The notes under the pieces: generated by a model
Seen by the model: the letters and a program-made list of their open reading frames with translations, nothing else
Told to the model about the DNA's origin: nothing
Database searches by the model: none
Part shown: one piece after another, positions 32,501 to 44,569 of the stretch
How the letters are laid out: each line of letters starts with the position of its first letter
How positions within the stretch are numbered: position 1 is the first letter of the stretch
Assembly (NCBI GenBank): GCA_010645155.1
Contig: CM021312.1
Location: 3,444,156-3,508,155 of the forward strand
From: Tigriopus japonicus
Lineage: Eukaryota > Arthropoda > Copepoda > Harpacticoida > Harpacticidae
Direction of reading: 5' to 3'
DNA length: 64,000 nucleotides
Program-made: the position numbers and the translations under genes

Positions 32501-33640
32501 TATGAGAAACGAAACTCTATGTGTGGATGCGTTGCTTTTTCTCTCTCAGACTTGTGATGTCCGGGTTAGTGGGCCGACTTTGACTAGTCCAAGACAAATT
32601 ATGGATGCATTAAATCCGGAATGGAATTCTCATTTGCAAAGGTTCTCTCGCATTTCTCCGCCGACATGATTATTTGAGTTTTGGCGGTACGAGCAAACGA
32701 CGAACGTGGTGCGGTAAATCCCCAAAGTGCCCTCTGAGAAAGAGGGCTTTTCGGCACATCATTTGTTATGTACTTAAGCCACCCAAATTGATTTCGGTCG
32801 ATATGTCGGACACGAAAAGAGAGAGAGAGACAGCGGCTCTCCGTTTCGGGTCCATCTCTCGTTCACGAGTATTCTTTATTATTATTAGTTATTATTGCGG
32901 CCATTTGGGCGGTTCTCCGGAATCTTCCGTTCTGGTGAGAAACTTCCCATGCATCGTTGAAAGCGTGTGTTTGTGAGTATAGTATGCTTGTGTTCTTCGT
33001 TGGCGAGTGAGTCCAAGCTCACCGTGTGTTTTGTTCACTATGAATGTCATTGTTCTGGACAATTCACAAAATGGACACCAATTACACTGAAATCACTTGA
33101 TTTACGAGTCCTTATTAGTCCAACAAGATTCATGGCAACTACTTTTTGTAATCTCTTTCGTACATGTGAATGAATGGAAGAACAAGCAAGTGCTTACAAA
33201 TGGAATGAATACCACGGTTTTCGTGGACAATAAAACGACAAAGTGGACTAAAATCTTCGATGGACGTTCGATATTACCCGGGAAGAAATGGTCTTCTCGC
33301 AGTCAGTGCACGAAGGTGAAACCAATCACAAAAGGCATTCAAACCACATTTGGACAAGAAAACTGAGATGTTAAAATCCCTCTCCCATGAAGGAGAAAGA
33401 AACGAAGGCAGAAAAGCGTGCTTCAAGAGAAAACAAGACATTTGTACCAGTGCTATTGTAGATAGAAATAGAGCCATCACCCTGGCAATCATCATCATCG
33501 TCGTCGTCGTTGTCGCGGTTGTCGTCCAAGAAGTGCAGAACAAAAGCCTGGATTCGTTGGTTGTCTTGATCTTTTTCCCTCCATGATCCAGATTTCTCTC
33601 GATGACCAAATGAACACTACATAGACGTTCTACAATGACT
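26503..33640. other. Long stretch without a supported gene
   Basis: No gene model can be supported. Frames such as 28518-28883 (minus), 28942-29220 and 30029-30412 (plus) have no known motif and are mirrored by open frames on the other strand. The stretch contains TACGTA tracts (31394-31420, 31813-31822), a GCCCTCT/AGAGGGC hairpin with T-run (32729-32751) and a CATCGTC-rich tract near 33490. Confidence 0.4.
32729..32751 (+). other. Hairpin followed by T-run
   Basis: GCCCTCT (32729-32735) pairs with AGAGGGC (32741-32747) around GAGAA, followed by TTTT. It has the same layout as the hairpin at 13.18 kb. It may be fortuitous. Confidence 0.4.
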
Positions 33641-33661
33641 GAGAGAGAGAGAGAGAGAGAG
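33641..33661 (+). repeat. (GA)n microsatellite
   Basis: Ten uninterrupted GA units. Confidence 0.95.
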
Positions 33662-36600
33662 TCTTTTTCATCTGAAATCTAGATCCAGGGAGAAACTATC
33701 CCAGGATTCGCATCGGAACACCTCCTTCCAAAGCAAATACCATCTGACTGACTTTGTCCAATTGCTTTGTGACCGAAACGGTTTTCGTAACATTAACCAT
33801 CTGAGAAAAGAGCCACAGAACACACAATCCCAAGCAACGAAAACTCGGGCAAAAACCGCTTGAACTAACTCCCTCACTTCTGGGGGTCTGTCTGGTTTGT
33901 GGAGGTCCACAAGAAAGAGGACAAAAAGGACCCCTTTCGTTTATTCTCACTCACCACATCCGTCATGGACGCCATTTAATAATATTTCTCTCTGGGCGAG
34001 AGTAATTTCTCTATCCGAACTTTGGCCTTGAACGAGCCGAAAAATATGTTTCTGCCCATCGAGAAGTGTATCAAAGAAAGAAGGCTCATGAATCTTGGTC
34101 GTTGTTGGCCATTTCAGGGACCACTGAAAGTCTGGACCAACTCTAAGGAACGTGTTGAAAAACGTCAACATTGAGTTCATGCCTTGAGAGGTCTGCCAGC
34201 TAGGCTAAGTTGTTGGTGGTTTTGAATGGATAACCCCATGTGTCATTGTAGACACATCGTGGGAATTGGTTGGGTGCCAATACAAACTCACATTGGCCTC
34301 CACAAAAAAAAGAGAAGACTGGGCCTGTTTCTCCTTTTCTTTCTTGAAATGGCACCGTAATTGCTCGTTCCCCTACCAAAGTTTGGTACAAAAGGACATG
34401 ACGATCATCCCCAAGAAGATGAGACTGAGGTGTCCTTGAATCCCCGGAATCAAGTTGATGCCCGAAAATAATGATGCCGAGAACACGATGATGATTGGAC
34501 ACTTGTTGTTCGTTGGGGTTTGTGCCCTGTCATTCTTGCTTGGAATGGGTGGAAAGTGGGGTTAAGTCCGAATGCACGACAACCACGAACCAGTCAACTC
34601 ACCGCCAATGTACGTAGTAGTTCTTCTACCCTCGAAGACGAACGAAGAGAGATCAGGCAAGACACATTCATTATTTTTCACTCTCGAGACGATCATGTAA
34701 ATTGACCGCTAAGGCTTTTTCGTCGTCGCCGTCTTCCGCTATCTTCATTCACACATGGAACTCTACCACCTCATTCTCACTCACTCATTCTTGGGGCCAT
34801 AGTTGCTCACAGCTATTTATGGACTCTCTTTGGTTTGGATCGATACGGTTGGAAGGAATGGTTAGAGTTGGCGTGTGATCGACTCTGGGAAAGATCTGAG
34901 CAAGATCAATGGCTCTAACGAGGAGGATTTACAGCTCTGACTTGGGCAAAAATCCGCGGAATTCGTATTAAAGAGGATTACAATCCCCGAAACCACTCGA
35001 GAATGACAATTTGAAATCGAGGCGTTAAGTCGTCCGCGAGGTGCCCATATAAACCCGCCTTGGGATCGGGTCAACAAAAAATGGATTACATTGCCAGAGA
35101 GATGTCCTCATCATGACGACGATGATGATGATGGTGATCCTCCAGAACCTGCCTTTGATCCTCTTTTTGCCGTCTTGGTTCCAAGGATTTCCAGGTATTT
35201 CACGATCGGCGAATGAATGAATCAAGGGCCGCCAATCCAATTACAAACATCTTCTCGTGAGGATCGATGTTTCCTAACTCTGGTGCATTGTTTACATTGA
35301 CTTTGTCGAACTTTCTGCTCGAGCTCTGATCTTTCGAATCCCATTCAATGGGGCTCGTCGAGTTAGTTGTTCGTACACACACATCCACAAAGTGAAGAGT
35401 CGTATCCGCTGAATGTTGTGAAGTGAATTGGTTCGGCCCCATACCGAGCATTGTTTATCAAACCATTAGATCTTGACATCAAATTGTATCAAGCGCAATT
35501 TGCCGAGCAGAGAGACAGAGAGAGCAAGAACGCGGGGATTGCAGCAAAAAATGCGATTCCTCTCACTCCTCGCTGACTACTGGAGATTAGGCATGTACTA
35601 TGTGGTGGTTCAGTAGTTGTAGTGCTTTGGTTGGTCTCCTGAGGTCTCAAGACAGATCACCTTCTTGAAAATTCCCTCGGATTCGGTGCACAAAAAGCTC
35701 AGCTAGCGTTTTCAAGCCATTTGTATTTTCAATTAGACCGCCAGACCATGATGACCTTATTTGTCGCCATATCATGAGCTACCATGTTGGCAACTAGGTT
35801 GGTTGGTTGGTTGGTTAGCTGGCACTTGGCACGATTGCAAGCAAGCAAAGGATTCCAGCTAGCTGCATGCACCCCAGAACAAAAACCATTTTATGGTGTC
35901 AGCAAATTGAACGAGCCCAACCATCAGCGCCTCCTCTCAGAGCGGAGAACTTGTCAAAAAGATCATGTCTTCCTCAAGTCCGTCAAGGTGTATCCCATCA
36001 CGCTAGTTTAGAGCCAGGAAATTGCTTGTCCATCACAATACGTACGGAAAGTTTCCGGGATATTTCTGCGCACATCTTTCCCCAAGGAACACTGAGTCAG
36101 TCAGTGAGTGAGCTAGATTTCGAATGGGATTGGGTTCAAGGATTGCCCGGTCCCACCATGACTTCTTCGACTTCCTGAGTGATCATCGCCATCGAATAAT
36201 ATATTCAGCTCGAGTGCTTACGATTTGGAGATAATTGTAATCCATATTTGTTTTGCCCTGAACCCTGGCTGGGTTCACTTATGATTCCTGGAGGAGGATC
36301 ATTGCTTTTTCTCGCACTGTCGTCGGGTTCAGCTTGGCCAAAGGCTCCGAATCTCTGGACAGGATTGATTCTTCGCCACCTTTACCATCACCATTCAATT
36401 CAGTATAACGATAAAAAGCCCGTCCAATGATTCAGAAGGCGTGAGATCAAACCAGAACCATAATGCTCTTCTTCCAAGCCCAATAGAGAACATCCAGATC
36501 ATGCCAAATCAAACCGGGGCCTCACTTTAGCCTCGTTGGCTGCACAGTAGAGTATGTACACCTTTTGAAAAATAGTCAAAACAAAAGATGGTTGGTCGAA

Positions 36601-36805
36601 TACCAAACTGCTGAAATTGATGTCTGAAAGGGTTTTTGTCGATTACATATTTAAAAAAATGGACCATTTCGAGGGCTAAAGTGGCTTAGTTCTGCTTGTT
36701 TGTTGGCCTGTTCAATGGGCGGCGGAGGGAAGATGATGATCCTTGAGCCCTGGATGAGTTTTGAGCTTTGATTCAATCAAGTGAGAGCATCATCATGACG
36801 ATGGC

Positions 36806-36829
36806 AGTAGTAGTAGTAGTAGTAGTAGA
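36806..36829 (+). repeat. (AGT)n microsatellite
   Basis: Eight AGT units, followed at 36850-36875 by an ATC-rich tract. Confidence 0.95.
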
Positions 36830-37410
36830 AGTGGTAGTGGTGATGATCAGCACGATGATCATCATCATCATCCTTCTAGTTCTTCGGGTTCCTCGACAAG
36901 AAATGGAGTCACGCTGTGCCAAATAGAAGATCGAGTTCAAACACTTCTTCCATTTGTAATGATTCTCACAAATTTTGGTCAAATGACTCTTCTCTCTGTG
37001 AGAGACACCCACCCCTTCGTTGATCTAGAGGCCATTCAAGAGTTGCGTTGAACGTGGATGTCTTACTTATGCCTTATGTTGATTCTCGAGTCGTCATTTC
37101 CAAGTAAACACGATTGATCAATGGGAAAGAAAGAACTGGAATTCCAGCCATTTGTTGTTGGCAGGTCAGATCCAGATCATCATACTCCCAATTGTGAACT
37201 CCTTGGAACGAGATGAGGGAGCCGGAGTGGTTGGTTGGTTGGATGGTATTGAAATCGTAATGACAACAAAAAACGACCGCCATTTAACCTTGGTAGCACT
37301 TGATGAAAAAGAGATCGATGGGCATCACAATTGCCATGGATGAACGAAGACGATGCACAAGAAAGAGGCTTATTTGCTCTGGGATTGGGTTTCATCCTGG
37401 ATTGAGAACA

Positions 37411-37452
37411 AGCTCTCTCTTTCTCTCTCTCTCTGAAGAAAGAGAGAGACGG
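37411..37452 (+). repeat. CT/GA tract palindrome
   Basis: A CTCTCT...CTCTCT tract is followed after GAAG by AAAGAGAGAGA. The strand can fold into a long hairpin, and the polypurine/polypyrimidine mirror can adopt triplex-like structures. Confidence 0.6.
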
Positions 37453-37813
37453 GTGAGAAATAAAGAAGCTATTTCGACTGGGTGTGTGAAATGAAGACAT
37501 AAATCCTAGCCGCTTGTCATGACTTGGTTTCTTGACCACGGTCGGTACTTTTTTTCAGCCTAGACCGTGCATTCATTCTCTTAGACTTGGACTTTGATTA
37601 GAGGTCGGATTAATCCCGTTAAGTAGGGAGCTGACTCAAATAGCTATCGACAACCGTGAGCACCCCATCTATCATTCATGAGGATTGGTCCATTGATCCT
37701 TGGGGAACTGCACCAACCAGTCCCACCAATCTCATCTAACGGAAGACCAGTGGCTCACTGACTGACTGAAGGGTGAGTAGCTACGTAGATATATGGAAAG
37801 ACAAGCTTCGAGG

Positions 37814-37843
37814 GAGTGAGTGAGTGAGTGAGTGAGTGAGTGA
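37814..37843 (+). repeat. (GTGA)n microsatellite
   Basis: About seven GAGT/GTGA units in tandem. Confidence 0.95.
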
Positions 37844-38601
37844 ATGGGTGTGACGCGACAGTTTTCAAATTAAAATCAAGTGTCGTCGATGAATTAATCT
37901 GCTCCATTGAATTTGCATCTGTCTCCACACTTGGAAACGGCTATTGGCACTAGTTAAAAGTAATCGTCACCTGGGTTCTCTTCGAGGTCGTTGAGATAAG
38001 TGAAAAAAAGTTGGATTTTAGGCCATTCTGAAATAAAATGAGGAAACTAAAATGACACACTTTCTCGCGACGAAACGTCAAATGAGGCTATTTCGGTCAG
38101 TGGTTTGAACACCTCGGCCAGTTGGGTCGTGTTGTGATGCTAGTAAATCATCATGACTATCATCATCACCATCGTCGTCGTCGTCGTCTGTTTTATTCAT
38201 GACTGGGCGTGGTGGATCTCATGATAGGGGCCCGCCCCCTCTACTCCATCCGAGTGCATTTTTGTATCCATCCTTGGTTCGTTGGACAAATGATGAAAGT
38301 CATGCGTAGTTGTTCGCTTTTTTGCATGAGTAATCATTAGCTTCTGAGGCTGTCAAGGCTTCTTCCACCACTGAGATGGATGCTATCTATCCTTCTGTGT
38401 CAATGTATTCGCTCAAGATCCATATCAAATGCGTCGAACCTGGCCGTTGTTTCCGAGCTCTAATTTGGCTGGCATCGGAGACTTGGACAAAACTTGTCGA
38501 GTGAATGGGAGAAATGTGACAAGAAGGTAGAAGAAGTAAATAGTGAGTGCTCTTATTGACGTGTGGGAAACTTCATCATCTCCGACTGTTGTCCATTAAT
38601 A

Positions 38602-38622
38602 TTGTTGTTGTTGTTGTTGTTG
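38602..38622 (+). repeat. (TTG)n microsatellite
   Basis: Seven TTG units. Confidence 0.95.
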
Positions 38623-39268
38623 CTCGTGTGGAGTCCGTTTAACATTTGGCTGCCAAGAGCACCAAGATCAACCGCATTATTGGAGTGAATGAACCCCTTG
38701 GAAGCCATTCGTTGCCATCTTCGGATCAACCGTCAACACGCCATCCTCACATCCACTTAGTATGTCCGTACCAAGAAAATGGTGGCAAAATATCCAGTTA
38801 CCAGTTTTCTCAACATTGAAACTGAACCAACCAGGGTTTTCTCAAATCCCGCCGAGGTATTTAAAGCACCCTCGCTCAATCATGTGAATGGGTCTCGAAT
38901 TCCATCTCATGTTTCATATCTGTGTAGTACCCCCTGACGTACGTAGGTGGGCTTGGTACAACCACCATGGGTCTGCGTACGTATGTCTGGCTGTTTGCAG
39001 CTACGCCAGAACAATGTATCACCAAACGCTCCACCATTAACTCTTCAACTTTGGCCTGATCTCTTCCGAGACCTTCCTGCTTGTTCATTTTTTTAATACA
39101 CTCACTCGACTGACTACTATAGTACTGGGAGTGTTTGGAACCCTCATGAGTGGTAGTGCACAACATAGAGTTCATAATCCGTCAGAACATATCGTTCCCA
39201 CTCTTAAAGGAAGAGAGACAGGGCTGGTCGCTTGTAATTTTGAACTATTTGAAGTGGCGACGGACAGA

Positions 39269-39287
39269 CTCTCTCTCTCTCTCTCTT
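39269..39287 (+). repeat. (CT)n microsatellite
   Basis: Nine CT units, followed by a T-rich tract. Confidence 0.9.
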
Positions 39288-41550
39288 TCTCATTTTTTTC
39301 TCTCTTGCTCCAGCTGATCTCCATTCAAATTTTTGTTAGGACTTGAAGGAGATTTATGAGTCTTAATTCATATGCATCTATCAAACAACTGCTCCATCTC
39401 TCATTCCATGCTCTTTTAGTACATTCATAACACTGGCAGGCAGATCAGACCAGCGAGACGGAGAGACAGTTCAGAGGAGACTGAACCAGAATGGTCTTTT
39501 CTTATCGAACATGGGAACCATTTTTTGCCAAGCTTAGCCATTATCATTACCTGCGGTGTATTGGACATTCAACATCTATGAAGCCTAACGCCAAACAACA
39601 CTTGGGATGGTTTTTGTCAGACAATGTGGGACACATTTATTTTCCTTGATGACACGGATGCTGTTCCAAGGATCAATGGAATGGTTTGGACTAGAGAGAA
39701 GATTTTTTCACAAGGGAGACCGATGACTATCAAACGCAAAGTCAAGAAGTTTACTCGATTTCCTAACGTTATGCCCGTCCAAAATGGGCGAACCCTTGGT
39801 GCATCATTGATCTATTTTTCGTGCCTCACAAAGCTCATATCGTAAAATGTTCCAGCTCATGTCTTCGAACCATTTCTGACCCCTTTACAGTCAGTTTAAA
39901 GTGACAAGGTCAGGTCTATCTCGGTGGAGAGTTCATGAAATATAGTGAGTCATCACTTTCTCGACACCCTGTGGTGCGCCCAAAGAGTCCAACTTGATCT
40001 GTCCAGGCTAAAAAGCGCCAACAGCGAGAATTGAGAGGAAGAAAGAACGAAAAAAGCCACGAGAGAACATCGCCATCGAGATACTTGAAATACCATGGAA
40101 AATTCCAACCAGTACATAAATCATGCATACTGAACCACTCACTGGCCTCTTCGGCCCAATCCCACATGACAGGATTTGAATGAGACGATGCTGTAGACTG
40201 AAATGTTACATAGATATAAAATAACTGAGGTTGGCGGGGTGCTTCAGGGGTGTGTCGCCATTTTTCTTTTCCAGATTTCCTGGAGCCAGCAAACTGCCCT
40301 GGTTATTGGCTCGTGATTGCCAAAAGCGGGAAGGAGCTACTCTCCGTGGAGCCCACTATGCTCGTGATCAACGATCGATCGCCAACTTCCAGCCAATGAG
40401 TACACCACAATCCAGCCCCCAAGTGTTGACGAGGATTTCAGTTCCCATGGAATCATGTCCGAGTTGATCTCCACTTTATCAACGATCATCGCGGTGGATC
40501 GTGAGAACAATTCTCGTCAAGCACGAGTAGATTCAGACGAGTACTGTACAGTAGATAGATACGTACGTACGTATGTACGCCACACTTACTTGAAAGAGAA
40601 GTGCACATTAACTAGTTCATTCATTCATTGCATTGGAGAATCGTGGGGCTGAGCAAGGATGCGAGGAAATTTGAGAGAGAGAGAGCTGGATCCAAAGGAG
40701 TTCTCACCTTTGGGGGTGAGCACAATCGAAACGAAAGACAGACATCAAATTTGGGAGAGGTCAAGAGCATGACCGAGGATATATACACCATCCTAAGGCC
40801 TTCCAGTTCTTTTACATTTGGAGTGATTGGCGAATTTTTTGATCAAATGAAGAGGGAAATTTGCCCCAGAAGGGACTTTTTCAGCCAAGGGATGTGAAGG
40901 AATGCCAAAATCGGTACTGTTTTTTGCGAGCATTACATACTCATTGGATACAATTTTTGGTTACAACGCAATCGAAGTAGTTTGCACGGTATGATGGAGC
41001 CCATTCTGGACTTTTCTAAAGAAATCAATTAAAAAATGGATGGCTGACAAAAGAAAAACGTTGTAGTTCTCAATACAAACAACCCTTATCAAAACGTTAC
41101 TCTTAATTCTGGTACTTATTCACAACTTTTCTTGCAGCCTTTATTTACATAATGCGTTGATGGGAAATTTACAGCGCGCGTAACGAAACCTTTAGAATTA
41201 TTGAACCGAAATAGGATGAATGGTCATTTGATAAAACTTCACGAGTGGTAAAATTTAAAATACGTCCTTGACCAGCTGAAGGTCGTCGTGAAAATTCGAG
41301 GGCCAGTTGAAAATGAAATAAATATATGAAACACGGTTTATGCAAATTTATGTATGCCAAGAATAAATATGTTTATCGCTTTCTTTTTGGGTGGTCGCTT
41401 TCAACTTGACCCTCAAACTTCTTGATTGTTAAGTAACATACTAAAACCATCCATCATTACTTACCATGTAAACGTTGACGAAAAATGAATGTCAAAAAAG
41501 GGCAGAGAAAAAAATGACTTTATGATATACTGATATCATTTAATTTTTCA

Positions 41551-41778
41551 ATGATTCTTATGGCAGGAAGCGGTGATGAGAAATCCGCCAATAACCCTCC
41601 AGAAATTACTTTCTTTGACCTAAATGTTAGCGACCCCGAATATTTACAAGAAAAGCTTCGTCGGCAAATTCTTCATGGCTCAAAACTGTTTGGTTTCACT
41701 GAAGCTCTTCCTTTTTCAGCTACATCAATCGTCATTTTGAATGTCGTGTGTGCTTTAGAATCTTCTGGGAAAAGCCAG
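41551..41778 (+). CDS. Candidate first coding exon of an unknown gene
   Basis: A 76-codon ATG-started frame (a second ATG at 41560 has a purine-following ATGG context) runs to CCAG|GTGATA, a good splice donor in phase 0. The peptide is polar and acidic to mixed (NNPPEITFFDLNVSDPEYLQ, then KLRRQILHGSKLFGFTEALP) and ends in a hydrophobic block (SATSIVILNVVCAL). I do not recognise a family, and no matching downstream exon with an acceptor was identified. Open frames of this size occur by chance in this window, so the call rests on the ATG, the donor and the protein-like composition only. Confidence 0.28.
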
Positions 41779-42172
41779 GTGATAAGGCATTTTTTCTGGT
41801 CAAAACTGTTGTTGTACTAGTTATTAAAGAGCCCCCACGCTCTTCTTGAACGTGGGTTCGTTCGATGGTAGGTTTGGATAGTGGTTTAGTGGACAAAGGA
41901 AGAAGACCAACGAGCAATGAAACGATGATGGCGGGTTGTTGAAGGTGATGAAAATCACGTCGGTCGTGTGTTCACGCTTCCATAAGCTTTCTCAGGATCT
42001 AGATCCGTTCGGAAGTAAGTGCTTTTGTTCGCTCTAATGGTGGATCTCCACAATGGTGGCTCCTCTGCGCGCTGAGCTATGATCACGCCAATTGACTTCC
42101 GATATTTCCCAGAGAGCCCACACAACAATGGCTTCTTATTCGAGAATCAATGAATCGGAAACACTCCAAGAC

Positions 42173-42207
42173 CATCATCATCATCATCATCATTATTATT
42201 ATTATTA
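42173..42207 (+). repeat. (CAT)n(ATT)n compound microsatellite
   Basis: CAT units pass directly into ATT units, followed by further CAT-rich sequence. Confidence 0.95.
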
Positions 42208-44541
42208 CTATCACGATCATCATCGTCATCTCTAACTTGTTCATGGGACATCACAGATTACAACAACACCGACAATGCACCGCGTTTCTCACGGACTCGA
42301 GTCCACCAACCAAATTACGTCATCATTTAAATGGACGACTTAAAAGTTGCTCGACACATTATTCGATCGGACCTTTCCGTTGCTCTCGCCTCAAAATGAA
42401 TGGATGGAAGTCCAAACGCCTCCGGACATTTATTTGGCGGCCGAGCTTCACAGTTTAATCGGAAGCCATTCGAGTTGTCACTTTTGATAAGCAACACTGT
42501 ATTTGTTCGTCACACCCACACGTTGAGAGCAAAAAAGCCGAACTCGATCCCCTCTTTGAAATCGACTTGTGTTGGCCAGAGGGGAAATAGAAATCGTAAT
42601 CAAAGATCTAAATCAATTGGATTTTGCCAAAAAATGGAGGGGTGGAAAAACAGTGAAAGGAATTTTTGGCTAATTGAGGGTTTTGAAGTCTTTAAGAATT
42701 GTCAACATAAGTAGATGCAAGCATCCGTTTATTCAAATTCGACTTCTATTGGAAGATTTTTGGTGTTACGATTGTCCAAAAAGTAGAAAGGGCAATCGAA
42801 AAATAAAGCAGACAGAGAAATTAGATTCCCAAATACAAGAGAATATCATTTCATTCAGGCCAAATTTCCAGTCAAGGATATGAAATAAAATGCAATAAAT
42901 CACGCTTCAAGGTGCTCTTCTTGCTGATTTGACGTTTGAAAGGGCAGCCAAGAACGTTGAAAAAGCTTTCTTTTTAACGATAAATTGTTTTCGTCTTTAA
43001 TCCCACTCTTAGTTGCATGATTCAATGGCCTTATTGTTCACTGCCCTCGTGGATTTGGACTCCTTTATCATGCGTTTCTAAGGAGAAACAAATTTCTCTG
43101 CAAGCGTTGAAATCTCCGGCAATTTTGTGGATCGGTAATTAGGCAGAAGCGGGATTTTGGTCTTTGGAAAAAAGTGCAGCATTTCCGATATTTGAGCTGG
43201 ATCATTCAACAAAGCCCCATTAAGCAAACGAACACACTTCCTGCTTAAATGACTTCCTTAAATCGCTTGGACAGCCAGTGGACTTCCGAGAAACTTCCCG
43301 TAAACTTCTATTAAACCCACTCAATCAACAGCAACAGTGGAGAGTCCGTCTCGTTTTTTCCTCCCTCATTTCTCTTCCGAAATCTGCGGCCAAAGCCTTC
43401 TTGTTCTTCTTCATTCGGTTCAATGCTCTCGTTGGCTTGATCGCCTTTTTCCTTTTTTAGATTTTTTAAATTGTCTCCAAAATCATTCAAGTGTTACTTC
43501 TCACGGGTAAAAATGCCATGCAGAGATCCAGAACTACTCAACAACTTGTCTCTTTCCATCTCGTCCAAATTCTCGTCGGCTGAAATTCATTGACTTCCAC
43601 TAACCAAGGTCCAGAGTTATTACTTTCATTTGGATAGTGGTCCTTTCTCCCTTATATCTACGCCTTTCATGACTAATAATGATAAGTATAAAGATCTGAG
43701 ATCGATTGAACCAGAATCCGTCCTTGATGAGTGGATAGTGTTATTGTTCAAATCGTTTGAATGGAGAATCAAGACCGCCATTGGCAAGGTAACCAGCCAG
43801 CCAGCCAGCCACGTACGTACTCAGCCAATTCGTCCAGATCTAGCACGTGGGAAAGTCACACTGACAAAAATCATTGTTTGGTCTTCATTAATCAAAGCGA
43901 GTGTAACTGAGGTTAAAAGAGGACCAAACACCCCAAGGGCTCATATGAAAAGTTTGAAACTGAACTAATTGAAGAGTTATTGGAAATCGTCCGTGCCTTG
44001 CCGTTCGCAGGACATTGGTTTATGAAAACGGCAATAGTAGTACTAATGCTTTATTATGTTACAAGGATTCTCCCAATATTGACTTCAGGTGAATTTCAAA
44101 CCTATTGAACCATTTTTGCATAAAACTTTGGGTTTGATACTTGCTAAGGGTTAGACAACATTCATATGATGTCATTTTAGAAACCCAAGATCTTTAAGAA
44201 GGCCTGCAAAAGATAATTAAAAAGTATGCTTGAAGTATGCCTCCCCAGACACCAAACATATGACCTAATAAAGTTAAAGATTTCTCGAACTTCAAGTCAA
44301 ACATCGTTTGGATCAAGCCTGCGATTTTTCATTGAGAAGGTGGTTTGGTTTTCTAATATTTTCTATCTGTGTTAACGAGCATCTGCGTTTATCTCCAATC
44401 ATGTCTTTTCCTGGACTTTTGAATCCGTAATTCATTGAATTCTTGTTTTACGACCTTAAGTCCGTTTCCATTGTCCAGTCTCGCTCGATCCCATTCTAAT
44501 CACCGTCAAGAATCTGTTTGAGAAAGATCATCGCTCTTCCG

Positions 44542-44569
44542 GTTGTTGTTGTTGTTGTTGTGGTTGTTG
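44542..44569 (+). repeat. (GTT)n microsatellite
   Basis: Nine GTT-like units with one GTG interruption. Confidence 0.9.

Larger units (their letters stand above)
33662..41550. other. Microsatellite-rich stretch without a supported gene
   Basis: The stretch is crowded with simple repeats: TTGG near 35795-35815, AGT at 36806, GTGA at 37814, ATC/GTC near 38160, TTG at 38602 and CT at 39269. There is also a CT/GA palindrome at 37411-37452 and TACGTA tracts at 36046, 38937, 38975 and 40561. Open frames are short and overlap on both strands. Confidence 0.4.

Noticed and set aside
33490..38190. CRISPR-like spacing of GTC/ATC repeats
   Set aside because: They are ordinary trinucleotide microsatellites without regular unique spacers, and the DNA is eukaryotic.
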